In this document: positions 6,053 through 8,116 of the stretch, piece after piece | Position numbering within the stretch: position 1 is the first letter of the stretch | Layout: the number at the start of each line of letters is the position of its first letter | Source of the DNA: Methanocorpusculum sp. | Lineage (GTDB): Archaea > Halobacteriota > Methanomicrobia > Methanomicrobiales > Methanocorpusculaceae | DNA length: 8,116 nt | NCBI GenBank assembly: GCA_029987395.1 | Contig: DALTVX010000039.1 | Span: 1-8,116, forward strand | Direction: 5' to 3' | Program-made: the position numbers and the translations under genes | Notes under the pieces: generated by a model | Told to the model about the DNA's origin: nothing | Seen by the model: the letters and a program-made list of their open reading frames with translations, nothing else | Databases searched by the model: none

Positions 6053-7846
6053 ATGAGATTAGCCATCGTTCATAAAGACCGATGCCACGCAAAAAAATGC
6101 GGCAAAGAGTGCATCGCGTACTGCCCACGGGTACGGACAGGTGACGAAACAATCATCATCGGAGAAAATGGCTATGCTGAGATCTCCGAAGAACTCTGCG
6201 TAGGTTGTGGTATCTGCGTTAAAAAATGTCCGTTCGATGCTCTGGATATCATCCAGCTCCCCGAAGAACTTGACACACCGGTGACCCGATACGGTCCAAA
6301 CTCCTTCGTCCTATACGGACTTCCCGAGCCGATCGCAGGAAAAGTGACCGGTCTTCTTGGTCCAAACGGTATTGGAAAATCCACCGCGATCAAGATCCTT
6401 TCCGGGCAGCTGAAACCAAATCTGGGTATCTTTGATCACGAGGTCGAGTGGCCGGAGATCTTGAAACATTATGCCGGTACGGAACTGCTGGATTATCTCA
6501 AGCTGGTCGCTTCAAAGACGATCAAGGCCTCGATCAAACCGCAGTACATCGACTTTATCCCGAAGGTTTTCAAAGGGACGGTCGGTTCGCTTCTCAAACA
6601 AAACGATGAGCGAAAAATGCTGGATCATTACACCAAAGCACTCGCTTTAGACACGATCCTCGATAAGGATCTCTCGTATCTTTCCGGCGGAGAACTTCAG
6701 CGGGTCGCTTTGACGGTGGCTCTTTCAAAGAAGGCGAACTTTTATTTCCTTGATGAAATAACGCCTTTCCTTGATATCTATCAGAGAATGATCGCGGCAA
6801 AATTGGTTCGGGAACTTGCATCCGAACACCCGGTCATTTTGGTGGAGCACGATATCGCTATTCTCGATATGGTTGCCGAAACGATCCATATCGCATATGG
6901 AAAACCCGCGGCATTTGGTATCATCTCCCGGCCTAAGGGTGTTCGTATCGGTGTGAACCAATATCTCGAAGGCTTTGTTGCCGAGGAAAATGTCCGTATC
7001 CGTGATTATCCAGTGCTCTTTGAGAGCCGCAGTCACGAGAGTAATGTTGATCGTGAACGTCTGATGATGATCCCGAAGATGACGAAGTCGTTCCCGGGTT
7101 TCAAACTGACGGTCGAGGGTGGAGAGGTCCGTCGGGGAGAGGTTCTCGGGATTGTCGGAGCGAATGGGATTGGAAAGTCGACGTTTGCAAAACTGCTTGC
7201 CGGGGTAGAAACTCCGGACGGTGGGAAAACATTCGATACGGTCCGTGTTTCGTACAAACCGCAGTATATCACCGCAGATTCAACCGATTCTGTGGAGTTT
7301 ATGCTGCGTGCAGTTACCCGAAAGTTCGACACATCTTACTATCAGCATGAGATCCTGGAGCCGCTTGGCCTTATGCCGATCCTGCAGGCAGAGGTGAAAA
7401 ACCTTTCAGGTGGAGAACTTCAGCGTGTGGCTATAGCACTTTGTCTTTCGCGAGATGCCGATCTCTATATCCTCGATGAGCCCTCGGCACACCTGGATGT
7501 TGAGCAGCGGCTTGTTATGACGAAGGTGATCAAGCGTGCGGCAGAGGAGAAAGGCGCCGGGATCATGGTTATCGATCATGATATGTACACGATCGATATG
7601 ATCAGTGAACGGCTGCTGGTCTTTGACGGCGTGCCGGGTTTGGAAGGTACTGCACGTGGTCCGTATGAGATGAAGGATGGGATGAATCTGTTTCTGTCGA
7701 ATCTGGGGATCACGTTTAGAAGGGATAAGACGGGGCGGCCGCGGATCAATAATCCGGGTTCGTATCTCGACCGTGAGCAGAAGGCTGCGGGAGAATATTA
7801 TTACTACGATGCGGCTCAGTATGCTCTGGATAATCCAGAGGAATAA
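6053..7846 (+). CDS. abce1: ABCE1/Rli1 ribosome recycling ATPase
   Basis: Soluble twin-ABC ATPase that splits ribosomes into subunits after termination or pelota-mediated rescue; it is not a transporter, having no membrane segments. The 597 residues show the Fe-S domain (1-75) with C11-x4-C16-x3-C20-x3-C24-P and C49-x2-C52-x2-C55-x3-C59-P. NBD1 has Walker A GPNGIGKST (103-111), Q-loop KPQYI (162-166), a helix-loop-helix insertion (about 170-205), signature LSGGELQRVAL (210-220), Walker B/D-loop LDEITPFLD and H-loop His266. After the hinge (about 293-345), NBD2 has GANGIGKST (369-377), KPQYI (402-406), LSGGELQRVAI (451-461), LDEPSAHLD (474-482) and His509. All catalytic residues are present. 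The tail after residue 575 contains four consecutive tyrosines and ends acidic. The start immediately follows the previous stop (TAAATG) with no Shine-Dalgarno, so translation is probably coupled to the upstream Fe-S/membrane gene. Confidence 0.98.
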   Translation: MRLAIVHKDRCHAKKCGKECIAYCPRVRTGDETIIIGENGYAEISEELCVGCGICVKKCPFDALDIIQLPEELDTPVTRYGPNSFVLYGLPEPIAGKVTGLLGPNGIGKSTAIKILSGQLKPNLGIFDHEVEWPEILKHYAGTELLDYLKLVASKTIKASIKPQYIDFIPKVFKGTVGSLLKQNDERKMLDHYTKALALDTILDKDLSYLSGGELQRVALTVALSKKANFYFLDEITPFLDIYQRMIAAKLVRELASEHPVILVEHDIAILDMVAETIHIAYGKPAAFGIISRPKGVRIGVNQYLEGFVAEENVRIRDYPVLFESRSHESNVDRERLMMIPKMTKSFPGFKLTVEGGEVRRGEVLGIVGANGIGKSTFAKLLAGVETPDGGKTFDTVRVSYKPQYITADSTDSVEFMLRAVTRKFDTSYYQHEILEPLGLMPILQAEVKNLSGGELQRVAIALCLSRDADLYILDEPSAHLDVEQRLVMTKVIKRAAEEKGAGIMVIDHDMYTIDMISERLLVFDGVPGLEGTARGPYEMKDGMNLFLSNLGITFRRDKTGRPRINNPGSYLDREQKAAGEYYYYDAAQYALDNPEE

Positions 7847-7849
7847 ATC

Positions 7850-7856
7850 TTTTTTT
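7850..7856 (+). terminator. T-run terminator after abce1
   Basis: Seven consecutive T residues begin four bases after the abce1 stop, followed by further AT-rich sequence. Archaeal RNA polymerase terminates at short T-tracts without needing a hairpin, so this is a reasonable end for the rightward operon. Confidence 0.5.
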
Positions 7857-7983
7857 AGTGTTATTGTTTTCGGGATAATATTCTAGTGCTATTTGTTATC
7901 AGCCTAAATTGATGAAAAAGTAGATAATCACTCACATTTCGTAGAAAGAGTACGGTTGTGTGTGGATGCATAAATAAAAGAAA

Positions 7984-8010
7984 CGCGAATCTCCGCGAAT
8001 TAACGCGAAT
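7984..8010. repeat. Three CGCGAAT repeats at exact 10-bp period
   Basis: CGCGAAT occurs at 7984-7990, 7994-8000 and 8004-8010, separated by the trinucleotides CTC and TAA. The period is close to one helical turn. There is no long spacer, so this is not a CRISPR array. It lies in the non-coding tail and leads directly into the inverted-repeat element that follows. Confidence 0.75.
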
Positions 8011-8011
8011 C

Positions 8012-8092
8012 GCATTTTTCTTGCGCCGTCGTGCTCTGCTCCGGCTCATCGCCTACGCAGGAATCGCACGCCGTCTGGAAAAATGCTGACGG
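8012..8092. repeat. Nested inverted-repeat element
   Basis: Perfect 9-bp arms GCATTTTTC (8012-8020) and GAAAAATGC (8078-8086) enclose further complementary pairs CGTGC/GCACG (8030-8034 with 8066-8070) and CTGC/GCAG (8036-8039 with 8057-8060). CCGTC (8071-8075) can instead pair with GACGG (8088-8092), so two folds exclude each other. The octamer GAATCGCA is also repeated directly (8007-8014, 8061-8068). It could be a dispersed intergenic repeat, a small non-autonomous mobile element, or a structured RNA; the sequence alone does not decide. Confidence 0.5.
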
Positions 8093-8114
8093 AAAAACCG
8101 GCGTGCCGGTTTTT
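8093..8114. terminator. Strong terminator-like hairpin at the window edge
   Basis: AAAAACCGG and CCGGTTTTT form a perfect 9-bp stem around the loop CGTG. With A-tract and T-tract flanks it looks like a bidirectional intrinsic terminator. It may end a transcript from the preceding structured element or serve a gene just beyond the window. Confidence 0.6.
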
Positions 8115-8116
8115 CT

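Larger units (their letters stand above)
7847..8116. other. Non-coding tail downstream of abce1
   Basis: These 270 bases contain no credible gene. The first 120 are AT-rich and featureless apart from the T-run and a TATA-like AT stretch (TAAATAAA, about 7971-7978). The rest holds the CGCGAAT repeats, the nested inverted repeats and the final hairpin. The sharp change from AT-rich to GC-rich near 7983 marks the start of the repeat-bearing element. Confidence 0.7.

Noticed and set aside
6053..7846. ABC transporter ATPase
   Set aside because: The N-terminal eight-cysteine domain, twin NBDs in one chain, helix-loop-helix insertion and hinge are diagnostic of ABCE1, and no permease is nearby.
7984..8010. 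CRISPR-like array
   Set aside because: Seven-base repeats with three-base gaps are far too short for repeat-spacer units, and no cas gene is present.
7861..8049. 62-codon minus-strand open frame in the tail region
   Set aside because: It is Arg- and Phe-rich, reads through the CGCGAAT repeats and inverted-repeat arms, and has no ribosome binding site or family resemblance.

Overview
The window is archaeal, most likely from a methanogenic euryarchaeon of the Methanomicrobiales. My best guess is a Methanocorpusculum-like genome; that genus call rests on recollection of protein style, not on a search. The evidence for archaea is an archaeal pelota, an ABCE1 (RNase L inhibitor type) protein with its N-terminal Fe-S domain, a Cdc48/VAT-type AAA ATPase, an archaeal-length NFACT protein, weak Shine-Dalgarno sites and TATA-like AT boxes. 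Coding density is high: five protein genes fill about 94 percent of the window.

Layout. Positions 1-2219 (+) hold the Cdc48/VAT unfoldase, with its N-terminus cut off by the window edge. It converges with a leftward pair, pelota (2221-3249, -) and RqcH/NFACT (3246-5174, -). RqcH is upstream, and its stop overlaps the pelota start as ATGA. A 203-bp divergent promoter region (5175-5377) follows. To its right is a rightward pair: a 224-residue protein made of an ABCE1-like di-cluster Fe-S domain fused to a three-helix membrane module resembling EMC6 (5378-6052, +), then ABCE1 itself (6053-7846, +), joined stop-to-start as TAAATG. The last 270 bp are non-coding. They hold a T-run, a 10-bp-period CGCGAAT repeat, nested inverted repeats and a strong terminator-like hairpin at the edge.

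How the genes fit together. Pelota enters the empty A site of a stalled ribosome and, with ABCE1, splits it. RqcH/NEMF/Rqc2 proteins bind the obstructed large subunit that still carries peptidyl-tRNA and, in characterised members, add a C-terminal tail to the stuck chain. Cdc48 extracts and unfolds the chain for proteolysis. In eukaryotes these are Dom34, Rli1, Rqc2 and Cdc48. Here all four archaeal counterparts lie within 8 kb, so the locus reads as an archaeal ribosome-rescue and nascent-chain quality-control island. The one uncharacterised member, the Fe-S/EMC6-like membrane fusion, is the most novel part: it suggests a link between ribosome recycling and the membrane or membrane-protein insertion. 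The components are known families; the grouping, coupling and membrane link are inferences from the sequence.
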